Part shown: one piece after another, positions 1-8,803 of the stretch
Numbering within the stretch: the first letter of the stretch is position 1
Layout of the letters: every line of letters starts with the position of its first letter
Source of the DNA: Streptomyces toxytricini
Lineage (GTDB): Bacteria; Actinomycetota; Actinomycetes; Streptomycetales; Streptomycetaceae
DNA length: 42,126 bases
Assembly: GCF_014649915.1 (NCBI RefSeq)
Contig: NZ_BMTY01000036.1
Coordinates: forward strand, 1 to 42,126
Direction: 5' to 3'
Translations under genes and position numbers: made by a program
The notes under the pieces: model-generated
Databases searched by the model: none
What the model was told of the DNA's origin: nothing
What the model saw: only the letters and a program-made list of their open reading frames with translations

Positions 1-373
1 GGAGCGCCCTTTACAGGGCGGCCCGCACCGGAAGGACAATGGGCTGCCGGGACACCCCCCGCACCCACCGACCCCGACCCACCGACTCCCGCCCACCCCA
101 CTGCCGCCGTCTCTGTATGGCCCCATCCGGTCGGCTACCGCCCGCCCGCTCCCGCCCACCCGCCCACCCGCCCCCGCCGTCTCCCGGCCGGCCCGCCCCC
201 CGTCTCCCCGCCGGCCCGCCCGCGCGGCTCGTCTGGTGTCCTCCCCCGCCGCCTCCCATCCGGCCCCGAGCCATCGCCTCCCGCCGCCCCGCCGCCGCCC
301 CACCGCCGCCCCCGCGTTTGCTCCCCCGTCCCCCGGGCACACGTCAGCCCGCAAGGTGGAACGGAGGTGTCCC
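1..373. other. C-rich intergenic leader with no credible gene
   Basis: No gene is supported in these 373 bases. Open frames on both strands are low-complexity Pro/Arg/Gly products of a strongly C-biased plus strand. A short hairpin, CGCCCT-TTAC-AGGGCG at 5-20, could be the terminator tail of a gene lying to the left. Bases 120-345 are almost pure C with G spacers. The last bases, ACGGAGG at 361-367, are the ribosome binding site of the next gene. Confidence 0.6.
141..175 (-). repeat. G-quadruplex-forming tract (minus strand)
   Basis: Eight runs of at least three C occur on the plus strand (141-143, 145-147, 151-153, 155-157, 159-161, 163-165, 167-169, 171-175), mostly with one-base loops. 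The minus strand therefore has eight G-runs with minimal loops, well above the four needed for an intramolecular quadruplex. It lies about 200 bases upstream of the phosphatase gene, on its template strand. Any regulatory role is inference. Confidence 0.6.
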
Positions 374-904
374 GTGAGCGAGACCGGTGACAGTGACCGG
401 CGGCTGATCGTCATCGTGCGGCACGGGAAGGCCGTGCCGAAGCACACCGCCGCGGATCCCGAACGGGACCTGACCGAGCGCGGTCGGCGCAATGCCGGCG
501 AGGCCGGGCGGTGGCTGGAGGGGTCGGGGCACCGGGTCGACTTGGCCGTGTCCTCGACGTCGTTGCGCACGCGCCGTACCTGGCAGATGATGCTCCCCCA
601 CCTGTCCGCCCCGCCTCCGGCCTACTACACGGAGGAGCTGTACCACGCGGACGCCGGTGGGCTGCTCGCCGTGCTGCGCCGCCAGGCTCCCGAACTGTCC
701 GGGTTGCTCCTGGTCGGCCACAATCCGGCCGTCCACGAGCTGGCGGCCGCACTGTCCGGCAGCGGCGCGAAGAACCTGCGGAAGCATCTCGACCGGGCCT
801 TCCCGACGTCTTCCATCGCCGTCCTGACCGTGAACCGCCCCTGGGACGGGATCGGCCCGGGAACGGCCCGCCTGGCGGACCTGTGGACCCCTGACGGCGG
901 CTGA
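374..904 (+). CDS. SixA-like histidine phosphatase family protein
   Basis: Predicted small histidine phosphatase of 176 aa, the usual size for SixA-like single-domain members. The catalytic RHG lies at residues 16-18 (IVRHGKA) and the second catalytic histidine at His116 in VGHNPAV. The family forms a phospho-histidine intermediate and removes phosphate from phosphohistidine proteins or small phosphoesters; the substrate here cannot be told. GTG 374 is chosen because ACGGAGG sits just upstream. The open frame extends to 236, but that extension is Pro/Ala low-complexity sequence. The gene is followed by a weak hairpin (stem 907-912 / 919-924) and then a convergent STAS gene. No membrane segment or signal peptide is visible. 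Confidence 0.8.
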   Translation: MSETGDSDRRLIVIVRHGKAVPKHTAADPERDLTERGRRNAGEAGRWLEGSGHRVDLAVSSTSLRTRRTWQMMLPHLSAPPPAYYTEELYHADAGGLLAVLRRQAPELSGLLLVGHNPAVHELAAALSGSGAKNLRKHLDRAFPTSSIAVLTVNRPWDGIGPGTARLADLWTPDGG

Positions 905-998
905 GCCGTCACCCGGGCGTGACGTCGAGGCCTGCGCCCGGGCCGTGCAGCGCCCCTCTCGCCCCCTGTGAACCCTCGGGTCTCGCCCCCCGCGCCCC

Positions 999-1676
999 TC
1001 AGGCCGGCCGCCGCCGCGCCGCCGGCGGCCCGAACAGGGCCGTCCGGGCCCGTGTGGTCGCCACCGAGCGGTGGCGTACGGTGCGCAGGCCCGCCCGGTG
1101 CAGGGCCGAGGCGACGGCCGCGCGGGCGAGGCGCTGGCCCGTGCCGTCGGCGGCGGTTCCGGAAGGGACCGCCGGCCAGGTCACCGTGGCCGCGGTGCCC
1201 TCGATGCGCACCTGGAGGGAGCCGCCCGCGCCCCGCAGCGCCGGGGCGGCTCCCCCGGGCCGTACGAGGACGCGGCGCAGTTCGGTGGTGAGCAGCAGCG
1301 AGGGGGCCGCGGAGGCGGGGTCGGCGGCGAGCCGGGTCCAGCACGCCGTCGCTTCCAGGAGTTGCCGGACGAGGGGGGAGGCCGCAGTGACCCGGAGCGT
1401 GCGGCTGTTCTCCAGTGCGCGGGCGCGCAGGTTCAGCAGCAGGTGGAGGCCTGCGACGTCGCAGAAGGGGACAGCGGACAGGTCGAGGTCGAGGCCTTCG
1501 GTGGAAGAGCCGAGTGCGGCGCGCAGGCTGCGCCGCAGAGGCGGTGCCGTGGTGTCGGTGATCTCGCCGACGACCAGGGCCGCGACGCGGCCTTCGGGCA
1601 GCCCGTCGAGGGTGAGCAGCGTGCGCGCCGGTGCTGGGGCCCGGAGGCGGTGGTCGGAGTTCATCGGAGCGATCAT
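999..1676 (-). CDS. STAS-domain protein (anti-sigma antagonist-like)
   Basis: A 225 aa protein with a STAS fold at about residues 15-125, followed by an Ala/Arg-rich C-terminal half of about 100 aa that I do not recognise. STAS proteins bind HATPase anti-sigma kinases in partner-switching control of alternative sigma factors. In the usual D-S-S-G phosphorylation loop this protein reads FCDVAGL, so the phosphorylatable serine appears to be replaced; it may be constitutively active or act through another mode. ATG 1676 is preceded on the minus strand by GGAGGTGA at about 7 nt. It is divergent from an HATPase gene starting at 1943, a natural partner. The C-terminal half could be a second degenerate domain. 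Confidence 0.7.
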   Translation of the reverse strand: MIAPMNSDHRLRAPAPARTLLTLDGLPEGRVAALVVGEITDTTAPPLRRSLRAALGSSTEGLDLDLSAVPFCDVAGLHLLLNLRARALENSRTLRVTAASPLVRQLLEATACWTRLAADPASAAPSLLLTTELRRVLVRPGGAAPALRGAGGSLQVRIEGTAATVTWPAVPSGTAADGTGQRLARAAVASALHRAGLRTVRHRSVATTRARTALFGPPAARRRPA

Positions 1677-1942
1677 CGGAATCTCACCTCCACCCAGCCG
1701 GGGTCACCCATACATGTTCCGCGCGCCTGCGGCGGCATCGCAGCCCCGGCAGCGAAACAGCCGGCGCTCGTCGTCCGCGGCGCGAACGTCCCCGGACGCC
1801 GCATGGGTCGCCGGTGGTCTGTTTCGGTTCCGGCCGTCAGGACAGACGCCTCCGTGAGGGACGCGTCCGACGGTGCCGCCGAGCAGTTCAGGACAGTGGC
1901 ACCGCTGTTTGGGAGCTGCTGCTGACGGAGGGAGGAGTGGGC

Positions 1943-2368
1943 ATGGGATCGCCGTACAGCGGCCTCACCTGTGAGGAGGCCCGGGGCATCGCCCGCGCCG
2001 TCCTGTCGGCGCACGGCGTCATGGGGGCCGACGTCGACGCCGCCCTGCTGGTGGTCACCGAGCTGGTGTCGAATGCGCGGCGCCATGCCGGCGGGGCCAC
2101 TGCGTTCCGGGTGCGCTGCCGGCCGCCGCGGGCCGTCGTCGAGGTGGCGGACGCGGAGCCGCGGTTCCCTGTCGACCGGCCCTCCCCCGCATCCGTCCCG
2201 GGCCGTTTCGGCTGGCAGATGGTCAAACGCCTGGCCGACCACCTGGACGTGCAGGCGGGCGGGCCCGGCGGCAGCGGAAAGACGATCACCGTGGCGTTGG
2301 AGGCGCGCACCGCCGACGAGGAGGATGCGCAGGCATCCCTCGGACGGCAGGACGTAGGCCTCCGATGA
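1943..2368 (+). CDS. ATP-binding protein, HATPase_c (RsbW/SpoIIAB-type)
   Basis: A 141 aa stand-alone GHKL ATPase of the anti-sigma regulatory type common in Streptomyces. The N-box is at residues 40-48 (ELVSNARRH, Mg-binding Asn44). The glycine-rich lid region FGWQMVKRLAD is near residue 95 and GGSGKTITV near the C-terminus. Such proteins usually phosphorylate a STAS antagonist or sequester a sigma factor. ATG 1943 follows GGAGGAG at ideal spacing; the frame upstream to 1631 is not convincing. The gene overlaps the next one by four bases (ATGA), so they are translationally coupled. No sigma-factor gene lies in the window, so the target is unknown. Confidence 0.82.
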   Translation: MGSPYSGLTCEEARGIARAVLSAHGVMGADVDAALLVVTELVSNARRHAGGATAFRVRCRPPRAVVEVADAEPRFPVDRPSPASVPGRFGWQMVKRLADHLDVQAGGPGGSGKTITVALEARTADEEDAQASLGRQDVGLR

Positions 2369-2706
2369 GGGAGAACGAGGTCAAGCTGCGGGCGATCGCC
2401 GCGATCACCGCCGTGAGGTCGGGCGCCGAGGAGCAGCTGGTCTCCGATCTGCTGGGGGAGGCCATGCCCGCCAGTTTCGTGGTCCCGGCCGGGGCGACGG
2501 CGGCGGAGGCGGGCTGTGCGGTCCTGGAGCAGTTGTCGGAGCCGCTGAGTGCGCTCGTGAACGGTTTCCTGCTCGCCTTCGATGCGCTGGCCGACGCGCA
2601 CGACGGCGGTGAGCCGTTGGAGACCAGCGAGCAGATCCTCCAGCAGCTCGCCCTCGTCCTGTCCCAGGAGGACCCCGCGGAGCCGGAGGGCCCGGAGGGG
2701 TCGTGA
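2365..2706 (+). CDS. Small acidic helical protein of unknown function
   Basis: A 113 aa acidic, Ala/Leu/Glu-rich, probably all-helical protein without signal peptide or membrane segment. I do not recognise a family. Its start overlaps the stop of the upstream HATPase gene (ATGA), so it is probably made in stoichiometric coupling with it. This suggests, without proof, an accessory or target of that ATPase. No independent ribosome binding site is strong. The C-terminal 20 residues are Pro/Glu/Gly-rich and likely disordered. Confidence 0.65.
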   Translation: MRENEVKLRAIAAITAVRSGAEEQLVSDLLGEAMPASFVVPAGATAAEAGCAVLEQLSEPLSALVNGFLLAFDALADAHDGGEPLETSEQILQQLALVLSQEDPAEPEGPEGS

Positions 2707-2770
2707 GCCTTGTCGCCGGTGCGGCTGGACCGGTGGGAACGGGGTAGGGGCCGGGTGAGGCGGTGGCGAC

Positions 2771-3739
2771 ATGACACTCCAGTCCGGACCTGTGTACGAC
2801 GACTGCACCACCTGTGACCCGGAGACGGTGCGCAGGAGCCTGGAGGCGGCGTTCGGGGCGTCGGTGCGCATGGAGGTGCTGCTTCTGACCGCGGGGCGGT
2901 TCGCCGTCTCGCGTATCGACGCCGGTCCGTTCGCCCTGACCGAGATCCGCCTGCCGGGGCGGCTGAGCTTGTCCGTCGAACCGTCCGGGCTGCTCGTCGT
3001 GAGCACCGTCCACGGGGGCCGCGGGGACCTGCGGAGCGGCAACCGGCACGAGCGCCTGAGGCGGGGCGACGTGTGCCTGGACGGCAGGCCGGGCGAGGTC
3101 CGGGATCTCGGGGCGGAGGATCTGCGCGTGTCGTCGGTGGTGCTGCCCCTGGATCTCGTGGGGCGGGCCGCCGACGACGCCTCGCCGCACCGGAGGGGTC
3201 CGGTGCGCTTCACCGAGCTGGTGCCGGGGGGTACGCACATGGCGGCGCTGTGGCAGCGCACCGCGGACTTCGCGCGGTGCGCCGTGCTGACCGCGGGCGG
3301 GGTGTCCCGGCTGGTCACGGCCGAGACGGCCCGGCTGCTGGCGGCGACGGTCCTCGTGGCTGTCCCGAACGACCTCGACACCAGCCCGCTGGCGGCGGAC
3401 TCCGTCGATGCCGGGCCGGAGACGCTGCGGCGGGCCAAGGCGTTCATAGAGGGCAACGCCCAGCACGACATCACCCTCGCCCACGTCGCCGCGGCGGCGT
3501 ACGTGACTCCGCGCGCGGTGCAGTACGCGTTCCGGCGCCACATGGACACGACGCCGCTGGACTACGCGCGGCGTGTCCGCCTGGACCACGCCCACCGGGA
3601 GCTGCGCGACGCGGTCCCGGGCGGGGGTGCGACCGTCACGGGGATCGCCGCGCGGTGGGGGTTCGCGCATGTGGGGCGGTTCGCGGCGGCGTATCGGCGC
3701 GTCTACGGCGTACCGCCGCGGACGACGTTGCGCGCGTGA
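2771..3739 (+). CDS. AraC-family transcriptional regulator
   Basis: A 322 aa regulator. The N-terminal part (about 30-200) resembles the AraC-binding-like sensor domain. The C-terminal part (about 215-320) carries two helix-turn-helix units: the first around DITLAHVAAAAYVTPRAVQYAF, the second around VTGIAARWGFAHVGRFAAAY and ending in the typical YGVPPRTTLR. The effector is unknown. ATG 2771 is preceded by GAGGCGG. It lies 64 bases after the small acidic gene and directly upstream of the DUF4396 gene, though a separate operator-like palindrome between them suggests the downstream gene has its own control. Confidence 0.85.
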   Translation: MTLQSGPVYDDCTTCDPETVRRSLEAAFGASVRMEVLLLTAGRFAVSRIDAGPFALTEIRLPGRLSLSVEPSGLLVVSTVHGGRGDLRSGNRHERLRRGDVCLDGRPGEVRDLGAEDLRVSSVVLPLDLVGRAADDASPHRRGPVRFTELVPGGTHMAALWQRTADFARCAVLTAGGVSRLVTAETARLLAATVLVAVPNDLDTSPLAADSVDAGPETLRRAKAFIEGNAQHDITLAHVAAAAYVTPRAVQYAFRRHMDTTPLDYARRVRLDHAHRELRDAVPGGGATVTGIAARWGFAHVGRFAAAYRRVYGVPPRTTLRA

Positions 3740-3746
3740 GCACGGA

Positions 3747-3763
3747 ATACCCCCCTGGGGTAT
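3747..3763. promoter_or_regulatory. CsoR-type copper operator (predicted)
   Basis: The sequence ATACCCCCCTGGGGTAT is a perfect inverted repeat with 7-base arms (ATACCCC / GGGGTAT) and a 3-base centre. It matches the TACCC...GGGTA pattern I recall for copper-sensing CsoR repressors in Streptomyces. It lies 70 bases upstream of the His-rich DUF4396 gene and just after the AraC stop. No csoR gene is in the window, so the repressor would act in trans. Confidence 0.65.
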
Positions 3764-3832
3764 GGGGTTGCATGTCGCGGGAGCGGCACACCGCCCGCGC
3801 CCCGCGCCGGCGAGATGGGGAAGGGTTTCGTC

Positions 3833-4369
3833 ATGGACGACAGCAGCGAGAGGCACCACGCCGCAGGCCACGGCCGCTCGGGCCGCATCGTGCACGCCGG
3901 ACACACGCGTCACGGCGAAACCCCCGCGCATGTCGGCGCGACGTGGGGTACGGCCGTGCGGGCGACCCTCCACTGCCTGACCGGATGCGCGATCGGCGAG
4001 ATCCTCGGCATGGTCATCGGCACCGCTCTGGCCTGGGGCAACGTCCAGACGATGGTGCTGGCCATCACCCTGGCGTTCCTCTTCGGGTACTCGTTCACCC
4101 TGTTCGCGGTGGTGCGGTCCGGCCTGACACTCAAGGCGGCGGTCAAGGTGGCGTTGGCCGCCGACACCGTGTCGATCGCCGTCATGGAGCTCGTCGACAA
4201 CGCCGTCATCACCCTCACTCCGGGCGCCATGGACGCCCACCTCGGCGACGGCCTCTTCTGGGCGGCGCTGCTGGGCGGCTTCGCGGTGGCCTTCGCGGTG
4301 ACCACACCGATCAACAAGTGGATGATCGGCCGCGGCAAGGGCCACGCCGTGGTCCACGCCCACCACTGA
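3833..4369 (+). CDS. DUF4396 family His-rich membrane protein
   Basis: A 178 aa protein. The cytosol- or surface-exposed N-terminus (about 1-40) is rich in His (RHHAAGHG, HAGHTRHG). About four hydrophobic segments follow (roughly 48-70, 76-97, 103-125, 135-158), with the conserved TLHCLTGCAIGEI start typical of DUF4396. The tail ends in HAVVHAHH. The molecular function of DUF4396 is not established. The His-rich ends, the Cys pair in LHCLTGC and the CsoR-type palindrome upstream together suggest copper handling; this is inference. ATG 3833 is preferred over ATG 3815 because GGGAAGG (3817-3823) is correctly spaced for it. A SAM methyltransferase follows 41 bases later. Confidence 0.75.
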   Translation: MDDSSERHHAAGHGRSGRIVHAGHTRHGETPAHVGATWGTAVRATLHCLTGCAIGEILGMVIGTALAWGNVQTMVLAITLAFLFGYSFTLFAVVRSGLTLKAAVKVALAADTVSIAVMELVDNAVITLTPGAMDAHLGDGLFWAALLGGFAVAFAVTTPINKWMIGRGKGHAVVHAHH

Positions 4370-4410
4370 CCGGGGCTCCGAAGCGGCCGCGCGGCCGGAG
4401 GGGTGCTGTG

Positions 4411-5070
4411 ATGGACGGTGTGGACGTGGGACGCATCGCGCGATGGGCCCTGGCCCGGGCGTTCGGCCGGCCGAGCGGGCTGCTGGGGCGGTGCGGCGGC
4501 CGCCTGATGGCGCGCGGCAACGCCGCCACCGAGCGCCACGCCGTACTGCTGGCCGCGCCCACCGAACGGGACGCCGTCCTGGTCGTCGGCCCGGGTCCCG
4601 GCGTGGGACTGGAGGCCGCGGCCCGGCGTTCGGCCCGCGTCATCGGCGTCGACCCGTCCCCGGCGATGCTGGCGGCAGCCCGGCGCCGCTGCGCCGGGGC
4701 GGTCGCGAGGGGCCGGCTGCGGCTGGCCGCCGGGACGGCCGACCGTACGGGGCTTCCGGATGACTCCGTCGACATCGTGATGGCGGTGAACAACGTCCAG
4801 CTCTGGCCGGACGTGCCCGCGGCGCTCACCGAACTCCGCCGGGTACTGCGGCCGGGTGGCCGGATCCTCCTCTGCACGCACCTGAAGTGGCTGCCCGGTG
4901 GTTTGCCCACGCTTGCGGACAGCGTACGGGTGGCCGGTTTCGAGTCCGTTCGGACCTGGACGTGGGAACCGCCGGGCCGCATGGCATCGACGGCGGCGCT
5001 GCTGAGTGCGGCGCGACCTCGGGCGGTGGACGGTGACGACGACCCGAGCTCACAAACACCCCGTCCCTGA
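4411..5070 (+). CDS. Class I SAM-dependent methyltransferase
   Basis: A 219 aa protein with a methyltransferase type 11-like core. Motif I is VLVVGPGPGVGLEAAARR (about 56-73), the acidic loop is VIGVDPSPAML (about 77-87) and motif IV/post-I is DIVMAVNNVQLWPDVPAAL. The LRRVLRPGGRILLCTH motif follows. The N-terminal RPSGLLGRCGGRLMARGN region is typical of small methyltransferases acting on unknown metabolites. ATG 4411 has GGAGGGG upstream. The stop codon overlaps a repeat element (5068-5103) that precedes the next gene. The substrate is unknown. Confidence 0.8.
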   Translation: MDGVDVGRIARWALARAFGRPSGLLGRCGGRLMARGNAATERHAVLLAAPTERDAVLVVGPGPGVGLEAAARRSARVIGVDPSPAMLAAARRRCAGAVARGRLRLAAGTADRTGLPDDSVDIVMAVNNVQLWPDVPAALTELRRVLRPGGRILLCTHLKWLPGGLPTLADSVRVAGFESVRTWTWEPPGRMASTAALLSAARPRAVDGDDDPSSQTPRP

Positions 5071-5103
5071 ATTCAGGATTCTGTGAATTCAGGATGTCCT
5101 GTA
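5068..5103. promoter_or_regulatory. Repeat-containing candidate operator upstream of the ICMT-family gene
   Basis: The 12-mer TGAATTCAGGAT occurs twice (5068-5079 and 5084-5095), 16 bases apart. The second copy also forms an inverted repeat with the following bases (TTCAGGA-TG-TCCTGTA, 5088-5103, one mismatch). This arrangement lies 54 bases upstream of the GTG at 5157 and is AT-rich for this genome, so a regulator-binding site is likely. I cannot name the regulator; Rrf2- and ArsR-type repressors are only guesses. Confidence 0.5.
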
Positions 5104-5156
5104 CTCTCCTCGCGTACCGATCACCGCGATCCAAAGACCACGGGGAGTCGCCGACC

Positions 5157-5762
5157 GTGAACCACTGGGCCTGGGGCGCGCTCGCCCTGCACCTCGGATG
5201 GGCCGCCTTCGCCTTCGGCGTCAAGGCCGCCCTCCAGCACCGGCGCACCGGCGACGCCGGGTTCCGGGGCATCTCGGGCCGCGCCGGCGAGGCCTCCTGG
5301 TGGGCCGGGGTACTGTTCGCGGCCGCTCTCGCCGGCGGCGCCCTCGCCCCGCTCGCCGCGCTCGCCGGGCTTCCGACGGCCGGCGGCCCGGCCGTGCGGT
5401 GGGCCGGGCTGGCGGCCGCGCTGGCGGGAATGGCCGCGACCGCGGCCGCACAGGCGAACATGGGCGCCTCCTGGCGCGTCGGCGTGGACGCCGCCGAGCG
5501 CACCGCGCTCGTCACCGGCGGGCTCTTCGCCCACGTCCGCAATCCCGTCTTCACCGCCATGTCAGCGGCTGCCGCCGGCCTGGCACTGATGGTGCCGAAC
5601 GCCGTGTCCGCCCTCGCCCTGGCCGCCTTCGCGGCCGCGGTGCAGCTGCAGGTCCGCGTGGTCGAGGAGCCCCACCTGCGGGCCGTGCACGGCGCCGCGT
5701 ACACGGCGTACGCGGCGCGCACCGGCCGCTTCCTCCCCGGCATCGGCCGGGGCGCCGCCTGA
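5157..5762 (+). CDS. Isoprenylcysteine carboxyl methyltransferase (ICMT/PEMT) family protein
   Basis: A 201 aa integral membrane protein with about five hydrophobic segments. The C-terminal half has family features: MGASWRVGVD, the HVRNPVFTAM region (SAM-binding side of ICMT-like enzymes) and EEPHLRAVHGAAYTAYAARTG. Bacterial members methylate lipid or small hydrophobic substrates; the true substrate is unknown. GTG 5157 is chosen over ATG 5094 because the latter lies in the operator-like repeat and adds non-family sequence. A GGGGAG lies at about 5142. It is convergent with the fur-type gene, only 17 bases apart. Confidence 0.75.
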   Translation: MNHWAWGALALHLGWAAFAFGVKAALQHRRTGDAGFRGISGRAGEASWWAGVLFAAALAGGALAPLAALAGLPTAGGPAVRWAGLAAALAGMAATAAAQANMGASWRVGVDAAERTALVTGGLFAHVRNPVFTAMSAAAAGLALMVPNAVSALALAAFAAAVQLQVRVVEEPHLRAVHGAAYTAYAARTGRFLPGIGRGAA

Positions 5763-5779
5763 CCGCGCGCCGCCCGCCC

Positions 5780-6196
5780 TCACATCGCGACGCAGGCCGG
5801 GCACAGGCCGCGGTAGACGACGTCGGCCCCGGAGACCGCGAAGCCGAACCGCTCGGAGGCGGGCAGGGCGGCGAGCGGGTCGCCGTCCGGGTGGACGTCC
5901 CGGATTTCGCCGCAGCCCGAGCACACCAGGTGCTGGTGCGGGCGGCGGGCGTTGGGGTCGTACCGCTTGGCCCGGCCGTCGGTCGTCACCTCGGCGACCT
6001 CGCCGAGCGCCACCAGTTCGCCGAGGGCGTTGTACACGGTCGCGCGGGAGACCTCCGGCAGCCGGGCGGTGGCCCGCGCCAGCACCTCGTCCGCGGTCAG
6101 GTGGACGTGCTCGCCGTCCAGCACCTCCGCGACCACCCGCCGCTGAGCCGTCATGCGCCAGCCGCGTGCGCGCAGCCGTCCCACCAGGTCGCTCAT
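5780..6196 (-). CDS. Fur-family repressor (FurA/PerR-like), divergent from katG
   Basis: A 138 aa metalloregulator. The winged helix occupies about residues 8-80 (RMTAQRRVVAEVL, then the recognition helix near SRATVYNALGEL). The dimerisation/metal domain has the HQH pair (His87, His89) and structural-zinc CxxC pairs Cys92/Cys95 and Cys132/Cys135. Divergent pairing with katG is the classic arrangement for a peroxide- or redox-sensing FurA/PerR-type repressor. It is expected to lose DNA binding on oxidation and derepress both genes. ATG 6196 is preceded on the minus strand by GGTGGGG. The name furA versus catR/perR cannot be settled from sequence alone. Confidence 0.88.
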   Translation of the reverse strand: MSDLVGRLRARGWRMTAQRRVVAEVLDGEHVHLTADEVLARATARLPEVSRATVYNALGELVALGEVAEVTTDGRAKRYDPNARRPHQHLVCSGCGEIRDVHPDGDPLAALPASERFGFAVSGADVVYRGLCPACVAM

Positions 6197-6257
6197 GCCC
6201 CACCAGCCTAAATGTGCATTGTCCGGATGCCGAGTTGATTCGGATCTGGTTGCCGCA

Positions 6258-6285
6258 TTGACTTGGACTTCGTCCATCGTAGGAT
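6258..6285 (+). promoter_or_regulatory. katG promoter with embedded palindrome
   Basis: TTGACT (6258-6263) and TAGGAT (6280-6285) are separated by 16 bases, a good housekeeping-type promoter. The spacer contains the perfect palindrome TGGAC-TTC-GTCCA (6264-6276), placed where a bound repressor would block RNA polymerase. The transcript leader to the katG ATG at 6485 is then about 190 nt. Repression by the divergent Fur-type protein is inference. Confidence 0.6.
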
Positions 6286-6484
6286 CGCTTCCGGCGACAA
6301 CCAAGGGCCGGGCGGAAAGGACGAGTTGGGCTGGTGCGCACGTCCGGCGCACCTCCAGCCGGACGGTTCCGCGCCGTTCCGCCGGGTCGCACCGGGCCGA
6401 GGCCATCCGCCGGAGCCCGTGCCCCGCCGTTCCACCGCCGGCAGTTCCTGAGCACCGCGATCCACCTGATCCGGAAGGATTCCC

Positions 6485-8716
<2,232 letters not shown>

Positions 8717-8723
8717 CCGCGCG

Positions 8724-8765
8724 GTACGGGCCGGCCGGCGGCGCGCGCTGCCGGCAGGCCCGTAC
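8724..8765. terminator. Bidirectional hairpin terminator after katG
   Basis: Outer arms GTACGGGCC (8724-8732) and GGCCCGTAC (8757-8765) pair perfectly. After a single mismatch, inner arms GCCGGC (8734-8739 and 8750-8755) also pair, leaving a 10-base loop. It sits between two convergent genes, so it probably stops both. No U-tract is present, which is usual in this group. Confidence 0.75.
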
Positions 8766-8803
8766 GGCGTGCCGTGCGGGCAGCGGGATCGGATCCGCCG
8801 CCC

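Noticed and set aside
11..340. Gly/Arg- and Pro-rich open frames in the first 340 bases
   Set aside because: They are low-complexity products of a C-rich strand with no ribosome binding site or family motif.
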